In this document: positions 1 to 8,856 of the stretch, in pieces
Layout of the letters: each line of letters starts with the position of its first letter
How positions within the stretch are numbered: position 1 is the first letter of the stretch
Source: Bdellovibrionota bacterium
GTDB lineage: Bacteria; Bdellovibrionota; Bdellovibrionia; Bdellovibrionales; JAMPXM01
Assembly (NCBI GenBank): GCA_963170185.1
Contig: CAUJGS010000069.1
Coordinates: 1 to 33,423 of the forward strand
Reading direction: 5' to 3'
Length of the DNA: 33,423 nt
Notes under the pieces: generated by a model
What the model saw: the letters and a program-made list of their open reading frames with translations, nothing else
Told to the model about the DNA's origin: nothing
Databases searched by the model: none
Translations under genes and position numbers: made by a program

Positions 1-76
1 TTGGAAAACAATGTTGCCTTGGGCGCTCGCAAACGCGTGCTTCACGGCTATTTGGATGTGGCTGGGCCACCGTTAA
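1..76 (+). CDS. nuoH: NADH-quinone oxidoreductase subunit H, C-terminal end (partial)
   Basis: This is the last 24 codons of a gene that begins before the window, read in the frame starting at base 2 and ending with TAA at 74-76. The peptide is hydrophobic and rich in Trp (it begins WKTMLPWALANA), which is how the last membrane helix of the complex I subunit NuoH/ND1 ends. NuoI, the other likely neighbour of nuoJ, is a soluble ferredoxin-like protein and would not end in a membrane helix. nuoJ starts 15 bases downstream, so the fragment belongs to the same operon. The identity rests on this short tail plus context. Confidence 0.7.
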   Translation, partial: WKTMLPWALANACFTAIWMWLGHR

Positions 77-91
77 GAGAGGAAAATTCTA

Positions 92-631
92 ATGCCGGTT
101 CTTTCTGAAAATCTCTTGTTCTTTATCTTGGCGGGACTCACGATTTTTTCTGGTTTGATGGTCATCCTTCAAACCAATCCGATCTTTTGTGCTCTCGCAC
201 TTGCGATGACGATGATCTCGATCGCCGGGATCATTGCCTCGCTGGGTGCATGGTTTGTCGCCGGCGTTCAGCTGATCGTCTACGCGGGCGCCGTTATGGT
301 TCTCTTTGTCATGGTACTGATGCTCTTTGACCTCAAAGACGAGGTTCGGGCGTTTTCGCGCGGGCTGGTTTCTGGTTTCGTCAAAATAGCGTCGGTCGGA
401 ATTATTGGCGGCGTTGTCACGGCGGCAATCTGGATGTCGGCGGAAACAGTGTTCCCAACGACACCGTCTGGGTTGCAGGTGTCGGCGACACAGTCGACCA
501 AACAGCTCGCGGACTTGCTGTTTAAAAAGTACATCTTCTCGTTCGAAGCGATGGGGGCCTTGCTCTTGATCATCGCGATTGGCGCGGTGGCACTCTCGCG
601 CATCCAAGGAGGAACTCATGCCGATCGCTGA
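92..631 (+). CDS. nuoJ: NADH-quinone oxidoreductase subunit J
   Basis: A 179-residue membrane subunit of the proton-pumping arm of complex I, with about five hydrophobic helices. The conserved NuoJ/ND6 third helix is clear around residues 54-75 ([20 protein letters not shown]), the helix that carries the pi-bulge involved in coupling quinone chemistry to proton pumping in this family. The ATG follows a purine-rich ribosome site (GAGAGGAAAA). The 3' end overlaps the start of nuoK by 14 bases, suggesting translational coupling. The length is normal for the family. Confidence is high because the order J-K-L-M-N is intact. Confidence 0.95.
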   Translation: MPVLSENLLFFILAGLTIFSGLMVILQTNPIFCALALAMTMISIAGIIASLGAWFVAGVQLIVYAGAVMVLFVMVLMLFDLKDEVRAFSRGLVSGFVKIASVGIIGGVVTAAIWMSAETVFPTTPSGLQVSATQSTKQLADLLFKKYIFSFEAMGALLLIIAIGAVALSRIQGGTHADR

Positions 632-950
632 TTCATTGGCAAACGTCGGTCTTAGCCACTATCTGGTTTTGTCGGCGATCCTTTTTACGTTTGGACTACT
701 GGGCGTTTTGCTTCGCCGCAACGTGATCGTGATCCTCATGTCGATCGAGTTGATGCTGAACGCGGTGAACATCTCGTTTGTTGCATTCTCTCGCTACTCG
801 CCAAACGGCAATATGGACGGTCAGGCAATGGTCTTCTTCGTCATGACGATTGCGGCGGCGGAAGCGGCTGTCGGACTCGCCCTGGCGACGACGATCTTCA
901 AGAAATTCCGTGAAGTGAACATCCGCTACTTTGAGCATCTGAAGGGCTAG
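618..950 (+). CDS. nuoK: NADH-quinone oxidoreductase subunit K
   Basis: A 110-residue, three-helix membrane subunit homologous to NuoK/ND4L. The ATG at 618 is chosen because an AAGGAGG ribosome site sits seven bases before it and because family members start just before the first helix; an in-frame ATG at 579 would add 13 polar residues inside nuoJ and has no such site. The two conserved membrane glutamates of the family are visible in [12 protein letters not shown] (helix 2) and [12 protein letters not shown] (helix 3); they form part of the central proton path. The start lies inside the end of nuoJ and nuoL follows after 4 bases. Confidence 0.95.
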   Translation: MPIADSLANVGLSHYLVLSAILFTFGLLGVLLRRNVIVILMSIELMLNAVNISFVAFSRYSPNGNMDGQAMVFFVMTIAAAEAAVGLALATTIFKKFREVNIRYFEHLKG

Positions 951-954
951 CGCT

Positions 955-2922
955 ATGAACGAAAAAATCTTATTTGCGGTACTTCTACTGGCTCCGGTTG
1001 TTGGTTTCCTCTTCAACGGTTTCCGTTGGAAGTCGAAGAACTACATGATCGCGGGTTCTGTCGCGACGGGCGCTGCGGGCATTTCATTCTTGTCAGCTCT
1101 CTTGTTGGTCTCGAAGCTGTTTGGCGAAGGCGCTCCGAAGTCGGTTTCTGCCGGGTTCTTTGATTGGATCTTGGTTGGCGGGCTCCAGGTTGGAGCGTCG
1201 TTCGTGATCGATCACATCAGCGCGCTGATGGTGCTGGTGGTGACGGGCGTTGGTACTTTGATTCACTTGTTTTCGGTCGGCTATATGTCGCACGACGAAC
1301 GGCCCTCGAAATACTTCGCATATTTGAACCTCTTCTTGTTCAACATGTTGCTTCTGATCTTGGGCGACAACTTGCTCTTGATGTTTGTTGGCTGGGAAGG
1401 CGTAGGTCTTAGTTCTTATCTTCTCATCGGGTTCTGGTTCTCCGACAAAGAGAAGGCGGCCGCTGGCATGAAGGCCTTTGTCACCAACCGTATTGGTGAC
1501 GCGGGCTTCTTGCTTGGAATCTTCACGCTCTTCTTCCTTCTTGGAACGGTGAACTTCTCGGAAATCATCGCAAAAGTCGCGGGCATGTCGGTTGAAACGG
1601 GATGGACGGGGCCGCTGACACTTGCCGGTCTTTTCCTCTTCGTGGGTGCCGCTGGTAAGTCGGCGCAGATTCCGCTTTATGTTTGGCTTCCCGACGCGAT
1701 GGCAGGCCCTACACCAGTTTCGGCGCTGATCCACGCGGCGACCATGGTCACGGCGGGCGTCTACATGATCGTGCGCCTGAGCCCAATGTTTGTTTTGGCT
1801 CCGAACGCGTTGCTGATTGTCGCAATCGTTGGCGCGGCGACGGCAGTGATGGCGGCGACCATCGGCCTTGCGCAGTTCGACATCAAGAAGGTTCTTGCGT
1901 ATTCGACAGTGTCGCAGCTTGGATTCATGTTCCTTGCGTGCGGTGTTGGTGCGTTTGGCGCGGCGATGTTCCACCTGATCACACACGCGTTCTTTAAAGC
2001 CCTGATGTTCTTGGGTTCTGGGTCGGTCATCCATGCGATGCACGAGGAACAAGACATTAGAAAAATGGGTGGGTTGAAGAAGTATCTACCGATAACCCAT
2101 GCGACGTTCTTTGTCGGTTGGATCGCGATCATCGGGATTCCTCCCTTTGCCGGCTTCTTCTCGAAAGACGAAATCCTTTGGTTTGCCTTCTCGAGTCCGC
2201 TTGGTGGGTTCCCGCTTTGGTTTGCGGGTGTCGTCGGTGCGGCGTGCACGGCGTTTTACATGACTCGCCTGATGGCTCTTACCTTCTGGGCGAAACCTCG
2301 ATTCGATGAAAAGCATACACATCCGCATGAGGCGGGGCCTTCGATGGCAATTCCGTTGATCATCTTGGCGGTCCTCTCGGCGGTCGGTGGCTTCATGGGG
2401 ATTCCGCACGTCATCGGCGAAATCCTCCCGGGTCACCCAGGAAACTGGCTCGAGCACTGGCTTGAGGGCTCTATCGCGAAACCGGAAGGTTTCGGACATG
2501 GCTCGAAAGTCATGGAGTGGGCGCTGATGGGAATCTCGGTTTCGGTCGCGAGTCTTTCGGCCCTCACGGCGTACAACTTCTACGTCGTTGATCCCGAACG
2601 TCCTGCGAAGTTCGTGGCGTCTTTGCCGAAGCTACACAACCTCATCTACAACAAGTATTTCGTCGATGAGATTTACTTCGCCAAGATTATCAACCCGATC
2701 GTCGGCGGTAGCCGTGCGCTATGGGCGTTTGTCGACGTGAACTTTATCGATCGCGGAACGTTTATCGTCGGTGATTTTGTTAAAGGTATTGGATCGACGG
2801 CGCGCACTCTGCAAAACGGAAACCTGCAACAGTACGCGATGTATATCGCGATCGCGGTGGCGGCGATTTTCTTGTACTTGCTCGAAGCGCCGAAGCGTCT
2901 TCTGGAAATCTTTGGAGGCTAA
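955..2922 (+). CDS. nuoL: NADH-quinone oxidoreductase subunit L
   Basis: A 655-residue antiporter-like proton-pumping subunit of complex I. The family signature residues are present: Glu148 in GWEGVGLSSYLL and Lys235 in GAAGKSAQIPLYVWLPDA, followed by the GPTPVSALIHAATMV stretch and a DIKKVLAYSTVSQLGFM segment with the central lysine. The last roughly 120 residues match the long lateral helix and terminal membrane helix that distinguish NuoL from NuoM and NuoN. The ribosome site GAAGGG lies before the ATG. nuoM starts 3 bases after the stop, consistent with one polycistronic message. Length is close to the family norm. Confidence 0.97.
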   Translation: MNEKILFAVLLLAPVVGFLFNGFRWKSKNYMIAGSVATGAAGISFLSALLLVSKLFGEGAPKSVSAGFFDWILVGGLQVGASFVIDHISALMVLVVTGVGTLIHLFSVGYMSHDERPSKYFAYLNLFLFNMLLLILGDNLLLMFVGWEGVGLSSYLLIGFWFSDKEKAAAGMKAFVTNRIGDAGFLLGIFTLFFLLGTVNFSEIIAKVAGMSVETGWTGPLTLAGLFLFVGAAGKSAQIPLYVWLPDAMAGPTPVSALIHAATMVTAGVYMIVRLSPMFVLAPNALLIVAIVGAATAVMAATIGLAQFDIKKVLAYSTVSQLGFMFLACGVGAFGAAMFHLITHAFFKALMFLGSGSVIHAMHEEQDIRKMGGLKKYLPITHATFFVGWIAIIGIPPFAGFFSKDEILWFAFSSPLGGFPLWFAGVVGAACTAFYMTRLMALTFWAKPRFDEKHTHPHEAGPSMAIPLIILAVLSAVGGFMGIPHVIGEILPGHPGNWLEHWLEGSIAKPEGFGHGSKVMEWALMGISVSVASLSALTAYNFYVVDPERPAKFVASLPKLHNLIYNKYFVDEIYFAKIINPIVGGSRALWAFVDVNFIDRGTFIVGDFVKGIGSTARTLQNGNLQQYAMYIAIAVAAIFLYLLEAPKRLLEIFGG

Positions 2923-2925
2923 TCA

Positions 2926-4539
2926 ATGTTGTCGCTGATCGTCTTTCTTCCTCTTCTGGCAGCTTTGATCGTGGCGGTTTTGCCGAAAGACTCGTGGGTT
3001 CGCCCGACGGCTTTCGTTTTAGCGGCCCTCCAGTTTCTTTTCTCCCTGGCGTTACTGGCTCAGTACGACCCGTCGACTCCGGCGCTTCAGCTGACCGAGT
3101 ATCGACCATGGATTGAAGAACTCGGGATTTCGTACTTCTTAGGAATCGACGGCATTTCGCTTTGGCTGGTGCTTTTAACGACCTTCTTGCTTCCGGTTGT
3201 GATCGGCGGCAGCTGGACGGCGATCGATAAGCGTTCAAAACTTTTCCATGCGAGCTTGTTTGTTCTGCAAACTGCGATGCTGGGATCTTTTGTCGCTATG
3301 GATCTCGTACTGTTTTATGTGTTCTTCGAGCTCTCGCTTGTTCCGATGTATTTCATTGTCGGTATTTGGGGCGGCGCTCGCCGCATCTATGCGACCATGA
3401 AGTTCTTTATCTACACGATGCTGGGTTCGCTCCTGATGCTTCTTGCGATCATCTACTTGATGTTCACGGCGCAAGAGGTTCTTCCTTCGCATCAGATGAC
3501 GGCGAATATTTTGGAGCTCTACAAGCTCGATATTCCGTTTATCGCAGGCCAGTTCCTGAACCCGCAGACCTTGTTGTTCTTCGCGTTCTCGGCGGCTTTT
3601 GCGATCAAGGTTCCAATGTTTCCGGTGCACACATGGCTTCCCGATGCGCACGTAGAAGCGCCGACTCCTGGCTCGGTCGTTCTTGCCGGGGTCATGTTGA
3701 AGATGGGTTCGTACGGGTTCTTGCGTTTCGTAATTCCTCTATTCCCCGAGGCGGCGGAGCACTACGCGTGGGTCTTCCTCTTCTTGGGTGTCGTGGGAAT
3801 TCTTTACGGCGCTTTGGTCGCGATGGTTCAGCCCGACATTAAAAAGCTTGTCGCGTATTCGTCCGTTTCCCACATGGGTTACGTGATGATGGGACTGTTT
3901 GCACTGAACACCTACGGCGTGACGGGTTCGATCTACCAGATGCTGAACCACGGGGTCAGCACGGGCGCGCTCTTCTTGTTGGTGGGTATGATCTACGAAC
4001 GCACGCACTCGCGCGAGATCGACAAGTACGGTGGACTCGCGAAGGTGATGCCGATCTACACGATCTTGTTCTTCATTGTGACGCTATCGAGTATCGCGGT
4101 TCCAATGACCAACGGATTCATTGGTGAGTTTTTGATTCTGTTGGGTTCGTTCCAGGCCTCGAAATTCTTTGGAATCTGGGCTGTGGTTGGTGTTGTTCTC
4201 GGCGCGGTGTACATGCTTTGGATGTTCAAACGTGTCTTTTTCGGCGAGGCCGGTGAACTCGTGAAAGACGAGCACCATCCGCTTCGTGATCTGGGCAAGC
4301 GAGAAATCGCGGTGATGGCGCCGTTGATCGTTTTGATCTTCTGGATGGGCTTATTGCCGAACCACTTTTTAAAGTATTCGAAAGTTTCGATCGAGCATCT
4401 CGTTGAAACGAAGGATGCGTATCAGCTCGCGGCGCTAGATGCGGAAGGTCGTACCGTCGTATTTGAGACACCTGCAAAGCCGATTTTGAAACCGCTCGAT
4501 AGTGTCACGACTCGTGTCGCGGGCGTGGAGGCGAAATGA
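2926..4539 (+). CDS. nuoM: NADH-quinone oxidoreductase subunit M
   Basis: A 537-residue antiporter-like membrane subunit of complex I. The conserved proton-channel glutamate lies in FFELSLVPMYFIVGIWGG and the paired lysine in AIKVPMFPVHTWLPDAHVEA, followed by the PTPGSVVLAGVMLKMG helix typical of NuoM/ND4; DIKKLVAYSSVSHMG carries the central lysine. The start ATG follows a GGAGG site four bases after the nuoL stop. The C terminus extends some 60 residues past the last helix as a hydrophilic tail. It overlaps nuoN by four bases (ATGA), a coupled junction. Confidence 0.97.
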   Translation: MLSLIVFLPLLAALIVAVLPKDSWVRPTAFVLAALQFLFSLALLAQYDPSTPALQLTEYRPWIEELGISYFLGIDGISLWLVLLTTFLLPVVIGGSWTAIDKRSKLFHASLFVLQTAMLGSFVAMDLVLFYVFFELSLVPMYFIVGIWGGARRIYATMKFFIYTMLGSLLMLLAIIYLMFTAQEVLPSHQMTANILELYKLDIPFIAGQFLNPQTLLFFAFSAAFAIKVPMFPVHTWLPDAHVEAPTPGSVVLAGVMLKMGSYGFLRFVIPLFPEAAEHYAWVFLFLGVVGILYGALVAMVQPDIKKLVAYSSVSHMGYVMMGLFALNTYGVTGSIYQMLNHGVSTGALFLLVGMIYERTHSREIDKYGGLAKVMPIYTILFFIVTLSSIAVPMTNGFIGEFLILLGSFQASKFFGIWAVVGVVLGAVYMLWMFKRVFFGEAGELVKDEHHPLRDLGKREIAVMAPLIVLIFWMGLLPNHFLKYSKVSIEHLVETKDAYQLAALDAEGRTVVFETPAKPILKPLDSVTTRVAGVEAK

Positions 4540-6035
4540 CAAATTTAATCACTCTTCGAGACCTTCTGGTTATTTCGCCGATGATCGCTCTGTTGTTTAT
4601 GAGCCTGATCCCGGTTTTGATGAAAGTCTTCAGTGACAACAAAGAACCTAAACCGTTTGTCACAGTCGTCTACGCCTTGTTGGGTGTGATTTTGGCGGTG
4701 GGCCTCACGGCGTCGCTTGCCGGCATGAAGCAGACGGCTTTCTCGGAATCCTTGGTTTTCGACGGTATGGCCGTTTGGGGATCGTTGATTGTTCTGTTTA
4801 GCGGCGCGTTCGCGTTGATGCTGGCGTTTGATCATGTGGAGACCGACGCGAAACAGTTCTCGGAACAATGTTTTCTGATGCTTGGAAGCATGATCGGTAT
4901 GTTGATCGTGATCCTTTCAAACGACCTCATCGTGACATTCCTCGGAATCGAGATGATGTCGCTTTGCCTGTACATCCTGGTGGCGATGAGTCGCGAGGAA
5001 ATCCTTTCGAAAGAGGCTTCGTTTAAATACTTTGTCTTGGGAAGTTTCGCTTCGGCGATTTTTCTCTACGGCATCGCGCTGTTGTACGGAACAGTTGGCG
5101 GCACCAGCCTGCCGGTGGTCGCGGCTAAAACCGGTGAGCTACTAGCGAATCACAACCAGCTTTTCTACATCGGTATGGCGATGGTGATCCTCGGTTTTGC
5201 CTTTAAGGTTTCCGTGTTTCCGTTCCACGCCTGGACTCCGGATGTCTATCAAGGCGCATCGACACCGATTACGGCGTTCATGGCGACCGCTGTGAAAACG
5301 GCGACGTTCATTGCGATCTTGCGTCTCTTTCAGCATGCCGATCCATCTGGACCGAGCGCGTTTTTGGCTGAACCAAAGTTTCTGACGGTCCTTTCGTGGC
5401 TAGCGGTTCTTACGATGATGGTCGGTAACGCCGCGGCTGTTATTCAGAACAACTTCAAACGCATCCTTGCCTACTCATCGATCTCGCACTCGGGTTATCT
5501 CTTGATCGGTGTGATCACGGCAGGCTTCGCGCCTCGTATCGAGAGCTCGCTCGCGGCTTCGACGGTGGTGTTGTTCTACCTGTTCTCGTACTCGCTGATG
5601 ACGATCGGTGCCTTTGCATTGGTGGCCATCTTGGAAAAGCAAGTCGGCCATGCACTTACTGTGGACGATCTAAAGGGTCTGTCGACACGCAGTCCGGTTT
5701 TGGCCGGATCGTTGACGCTGATTCTTTTCTCGCTCGCCGGGGTTCCGCCGACAGTGGGCTTCTTTGCGAAGTTCAGTCTTTTTGGATCTGCCATCGAGCA
5801 GGATCTTTATTGGCTCGCGTTCTGGGGCGTTTTGAGCTCCGTGATCGCTGTTTACTATTACCTGCGTCCAGTGGTTGCGATGTACATGTCGGAATCCACG
5901 GAGCGTATCGAGCTTCAAGATGGATTCCTTACGCGAATGGCGCTTGTGCTGACCGCTGTCGCGACGATCGTCTTCGGACTGGCTTCGTCGCCAGTCCTTC
6001 GTTTCGTGAGCGAGTCGGTTTTAAATCGTCTCTAA
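4536..6035 (+). CDS. nuoN: NADH-quinone oxidoreductase subunit N
   Basis: A 499-residue antiporter-like subunit and last gene of the complex I operon. Signature segments are LGIEMMSLCLYILVAMSR (channel glutamate), GFAFKVSVFPFHAWTPDVYQ (paired lysine) and NNFKRILAYSSISHSGYLL (central lysine). The start shares ATGA with the nuoM stop, after a GTGGAGG ribosome site. The 3' end overlaps by four bases with a convergent minus-strand gene, so there is no room for a terminator between them, and the two transcripts would overlap at their ends. Confidence 0.97.
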   Translation: MTNLITLRDLLVISPMIALLFMSLIPVLMKVFSDNKEPKPFVTVVYALLGVILAVGLTASLAGMKQTAFSESLVFDGMAVWGSLIVLFSGAFALMLAFDHVETDAKQFSEQCFLMLGSMIGMLIVILSNDLIVTFLGIEMMSLCLYILVAMSREEILSKEASFKYFVLGSFASAIFLYGIALLYGTVGGTSLPVVAAKTGELLANHNQLFYIGMAMVILGFAFKVSVFPFHAWTPDVYQGASTPITAFMATAVKTATFIAILRLFQHADPSGPSAFLAEPKFLTVLSWLAVLTMMVGNAAAVIQNNFKRILAYSSISHSGYLLIGVITAGFAPRIESSLAASTVVLFYLFSYSLMTIGAFALVAILEKQVGHALTVDDLKGLSTRSPVLAGSLTLILFSLAGVPPTVGFFAKFSLFGSAIEQDLYWLAFWGVLSSVIAVYYYLRPVVAMYMSESTERIELQDGFLTRMALVLTAVATIVFGLASSPVLRFVSESVLNRL

Positions 6036-6580
6036 AGAGCTGTGTGGAGCCGAAGCATCTTTCTGATGACGTCGGCTTTCACCATGCGTGTGCTGCGAAG
6101 CCTTTCGAACCCACCCTTCATAACCAAGAGCGTTCCTGGTGAACTCACGAGGAAACGCTCTGCTACGGCTGGGTAGGCGCCGATATCGATTTGAAAAGCG
6201 GCGATCCGGCCAAACTCGGGTTCTTTCATGATGCCTTGGATAACGGGCGCCTGGCGCTGCCAGACGGCGTCTGAGGCGCGGGAGAATAACAAAAGAACCG
6301 TGTTGCCGGAGTCCGCAATCTGTTTGTACGACGCTTCTTCAAAGCGAGTGGCGACGTAGGGTGCGGGACTGATAATCTTGGGTGCCACAGAGTCCGTAGC
6401 GGCGGATGGCGCTGCCGCGCTAGTTGCGGTTGCACCGTCGGCCGTTGGTTTGTCCGGTTGTTTCACCGCTGGTGGCTGCGGGACAACGGGAGGCTGAGTT
6501 TGGGCGGCCGCCGCCGAACCGATAAGGCCGGAGGCGCACACCGCAAGACAAAGAGCAGCGGTTCTATAAGACAAGTTCAT
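6032..6580 (-). CDS. Secreted thioredoxin-fold protein lacking the CxxC motif
   Basis: A 182-residue protein with a signal peptide (MNLSYRTAALCLAV... ending around residues 22-26 in alanines), then a low-complexity Pro/Ala/Thr linker to about residue 70, then a roughly 100-residue domain patterned like thioredoxin: VLLLFS strand, an AAFQIDIGAYP strand, and SSPGTLLVMKGG with the likely cis-proline. Where thioredoxins have WCxxC this one reads FSRASDAVW, with no cysteine, so redox activity is unlikely. The ATG at 6580 is chosen over an upstream in-frame start because AAGGAG precedes it and the signal peptide starts there. It shares ATGA with the end of the carbamoyltransferase gene, so it is probably co-translated. 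Function unknown. Confidence 0.7.
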   Translation of the reverse strand: MNLSYRTAALCLAVCASGLIGSAAAAQTQPPVVPQPPAVKQPDKPTADGATATSAAAPSAATDSVAPKIISPAPYVATRFEEASYKQIADSGNTVLLLFSRASDAVWQRQAPVIQGIMKEPEFGRIAAFQIDIGAYPAVAERFLVSSPGTLLVMKGGFERLRSTRMVKADVIRKMLRLHTAL

Positions 6581-8277
6581 GTGAAGGCTCCTTTTGGCTT
6601 TTCGACAACGAAAGATCCGATTGCAAGCAGGTCCATCTGCGTCGCTAAAAAACATTCGATTGCGTGTTCGGGCTTGCAGACGACTGGCTCACCTTTGCGA
6701 TTAAACGAAGTATTGATAATGACGGGCACCCCTGTTCGCTTGGCACTGGCTTGAATGAGCTTCCGCAAAAGTGGGTTGCTAGTCTGGTCGCAGGTTTGTA
6801 CGCGTGCGGTTCCGTCGATGTGAGTAATCGCCGGAACGGTTTCTCGGCGACTGTCGTGCACGTGTGGTGCGAGCAACATATAGGGTGAAGCGATATTCAG
6901 ATCGAAGTAATCCGCGCAGTTCTCTTGCAACACGATGGGCGCGAACGGGCGAAAGGCTTCTCGCTTTTTTATCCGAGAATTCAGGATGTCTTTCATTCCG
7001 GCAAAAGCGGCATTCCCAATGATAGAGCGATTTCCAAGTGCCCGTGGCCCGAACTCCATCCGTCCTTGAAACCAACCGATGGCTTTGTTGTCGGCTATCG
7101 CTTGTCCAACATACTCACAGAGTTCGTCTTGCGACATTTTTTGGGGGTGCAGTGAGTATTTTGCTAAACAGCGCTCGATCTCGGCGTCGCTGAATTCCGG
7201 TCCAAGATAGGCGTGATGCATTTTATGTCGACCGTCTTGTTTAAGCAATCCGTGATACGTGAACAGGGCGGCGCCGACCGCTCCCCCGGCGTCACCCGCA
7301 GCGGGCTGCACGAAGATGTCGTCAAACGCGGTCGCCTTTAAAATCTTCGCGTTGGCGACACAGTTGAGAGTGACCCCGCCCGCCAGACAGAGCTTTTTTA
7401 GCCCAGTCTTTTCTTGCAGCAGTCGTGCGTTTAGGAGGATCGCCTCCTCGACGACGTCCTGGCAAGCGGCCGCGAGATCGTAGTGCTCTTGTGTCCAAGA
7501 GGCGTTGCGATCGCGTGGCGGGCCGAAAGTTTCAACCCACTTGGCGTTCCACATCTGATTGCCGGCTCGAAAGGCGAAGTAGTCTTGATTGAGTTCGAAA
7601 CTTCCGTCGGCTTTAATTCGAACGACGTCGCGAATCTGTTTTCGATATCGCTCGGGTGAACCGTACCCGGCAAGCCCCATAAGCTTGCCTTCGCCGCCGT
7701 GTGCATCGAAACCGAGAAACACGGTGACGGCCGTGTAGAGAAGGCCCAGCGAATTTGGATAGTGAATTTCGTTGAAGACCTCGATCGTGCGCCCGCGACC
7801 GACACCGACCGAGAACGTGGCCCATTCGCCAACCCCATCCGCCGTGATGATAGCGGCCTCTTCAAACCCGGAAGGATAATACGAACTGGCCGCGTGACTA
7901 AGATGGTGCTTGATAAAGTAAATTGGGCCTTTGTATCCGAGCTCTTCTTCGATGGTAAGCGGCAGAGAGAGTCGGCCGGCTAGCCATTTCGGCATGGCTC
8001 GAAAAAACGAGGGCCAAGAAAAGGGCCAGCTTCGAAGGTGGTCTTGAATCACTCGGGCGAACTTCAAGAACGGTTTTTCGAAGTACGCGACATGATCGAT
8101 CTGTTGGATTTCGATACCGGCTTGTTCAAGGCAAAAACGAATAGAATGAATAGGAAAGGCGCTCGTGTTTTTTTCGCGACTAAACCGTTCCTCTTGAGCG
8201 GCCGCAATGATCTGGCCGTCCTTTAAGAGGCAAGCCGAAGAGTCGTGATAAAAACATGAGATGCCGAGAATGTACAA
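6577..8277 (-). CDS. Carbamoyltransferase, NodU/CmcH/TobZ family
   Basis: A 566-residue enzyme of the family that transfers a carbamoyl group from carbamoyl phosphate, through carbamoyl-AMP, onto a hydroxyl of a sugar or natural product. The N-terminal half has the Kae1-like ASKHA fold: LGISCFYHDSSACLL at the start and the metal-binding pair His124/His128 in HHLSHAASSYY, then AAIITADGVGEWATFSVG. The C-terminal YrdC-like domain is marked by FGPRALGNRSIIGNA. The start codon is TTG at 8277, one base after the DUF5989 stop; the family N terminus begins exactly here. Neighbours (DUF5989, SxtJ-like, SGNH) are recurrent partners of this family. The substrate cannot be read from sequence; a surface glycan or secreted metabolite is an inference. 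Confidence 0.92.
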   Translation of the reverse strand: MYILGISCFYHDSSACLLKDGQIIAAAQEERFSREKNTSAFPIHSIRFCLEQAGIEIQQIDHVAYFEKPFLKFARVIQDHLRSWPFSWPSFFRAMPKWLAGRLSLPLTIEEELGYKGPIYFIKHHLSHAASSYYPSGFEEAAIITADGVGEWATFSVGVGRGRTIEVFNEIHYPNSLGLLYTAVTVFLGFDAHGGEGKLMGLAGYGSPERYRKQIRDVVRIKADGSFELNQDYFAFRAGNQMWNAKWVETFGPPRDRNASWTQEHYDLAAACQDVVEEAILLNARLLQEKTGLKKLCLAGGVTLNCVANAKILKATAFDDIFVQPAAGDAGGAVGAALFTYHGLLKQDGRHKMHHAYLGPEFSDAEIERCLAKYSLHPQKMSQDELCEYVGQAIADNKAIGWFQGRMEFGPRALGNRSIIGNAAFAGMKDILNSRIKKREAFRPFAPIVLQENCADYFDLNIASPYMLLAPHVHDSRRETVPAITHIDGTARVQTCDQTSNPLLRKLIQASAKRTGVPVIINTSFNRKGEPVVCKPEHAIECFLATQMDLLAIGSFVVEKPKGAFT

Positions 8278-8278
8278 A

Positions 8279-8437
8279 TCAGAGTCCCGCGTAAATGAAA
8301 GTCATGATGATGCCGGGCCCGATTTTGAAGAAGAGAACCGCGAATAGAACGAGGGTGATAAGAAGAGGGGCCATGAAATAGAGTTTGTGTTCGCGAATGA
8401 GATGTTTCATTTCGCGGAAAAGTAGACCGATTTTCAC
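8279..8437 (-). CDS. DUF5989 family membrane mini-protein
   Basis: A 52-residue protein starting with GTG at 8437 behind a clear GGAGG ribosome site. A short basic N-terminal part (FREMKHLIREHKLYF) is followed by one hydrophobic helix (roughly residues 24-38) and a C terminus ending FIYAGL. This matches the pattern I know for DUF5989: a Lys/Arg-rich start, one membrane helix and a terminal FIYxxF-like motif. Proteins of that family sit next to NodU-type carbamoyltransferases. Here the stop is one base from the carbamoyltransferase start. The biochemical role is unknown; membrane anchoring of the enzyme is a reasonable guess. Confidence 0.75.
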   Translation of the reverse strand: MKIGLLFREMKHLIREHKLYFMAPLLITLVLFAVLFFKIGPGIIMTFIYAGL

Positions 8438-8477
8438 GGAATGCCTCCATATCTTGGGCGAAAACCTTGGGTAGATT

Positions 8478-8768
8478 CTACGATTGAAACTTCGCCGATT
8501 CCAGATCCTCATTGTAGCCTTGCGCGGGCACCCAATTCGAGTCTTTTGAAAGAGTTTTTGAATTCAAAGCAGAAGAGAAAAACAGCCGAGCGACCAAACT
8601 CGTCGGACCCAGAACAAAGAAATAGATAAAGAAGAGAGCAAGCGTTCCGAAAACTTTCTGAAGAACGATGGTTATCAGGAACCACTCGAGTCCTCGAAGT
8701 GCTCGAAAGATCGGAGCGGGCAGGACTTTTTGCAGAACAGTGTGGAACCGGCTGAGTTTCTTTTCCAT
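8478..8768 (-). CDS. Small membrane protein, SxtJ-like
   Basis: A 96-residue protein with a basic amphipathic start (residues 1-25), a hydrophobic stretch from about 30 to 62, and a polar tail. The segment IYFFVLGPTSLVARLFF followed by a polar region and an aromatic NWVP looks like the C-terminal half of SxtJ-family proteins (hydrophobic helix, xxPxxLxxRLxG, polar stretch, aromatic). SxtJ proteins I know are longer, so this may be a shortened or diverged member. It lies 40 bases upstream of the DUF5989 gene, the usual place for SxtJ. No strong ribosome site precedes the ATG. The assignment depends partly on neighbours. Confidence 0.55.
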   Translation of the reverse strand: MEKKLSRFHTVLQKVLPAPIFRALRGLEWFLITIVLQKVFGTLALFFIYFFVLGPTSLVARLFFSSALNSKTLSKDSNWVPAQGYNEDLESAKFQS

Positions 8769-8856
8769 ACGAAGAACCAGTCTAAATTCGGAGATGGAAA
8801 ATTCAAAGACAAATACGGTCTAGACGAAGGCCTAAGTCGATGCGACGATCAGTATC

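Noticed and set aside
1093-2052. A 319-codon minus-strand frame inside nuoL
   Set aside because: Arg/His/Gln-rich composition typical of antisense of a membrane-protein gene; nuoL is certain on the other strand.
8223-8450. A 75-codon minus-strand frame over the DUF5989 gene
   Set aside because: It overlaps the DUF5989 frame and the carbamoyltransferase start out of phase; the 52-residue frame has the GGAGG site and the family pattern.
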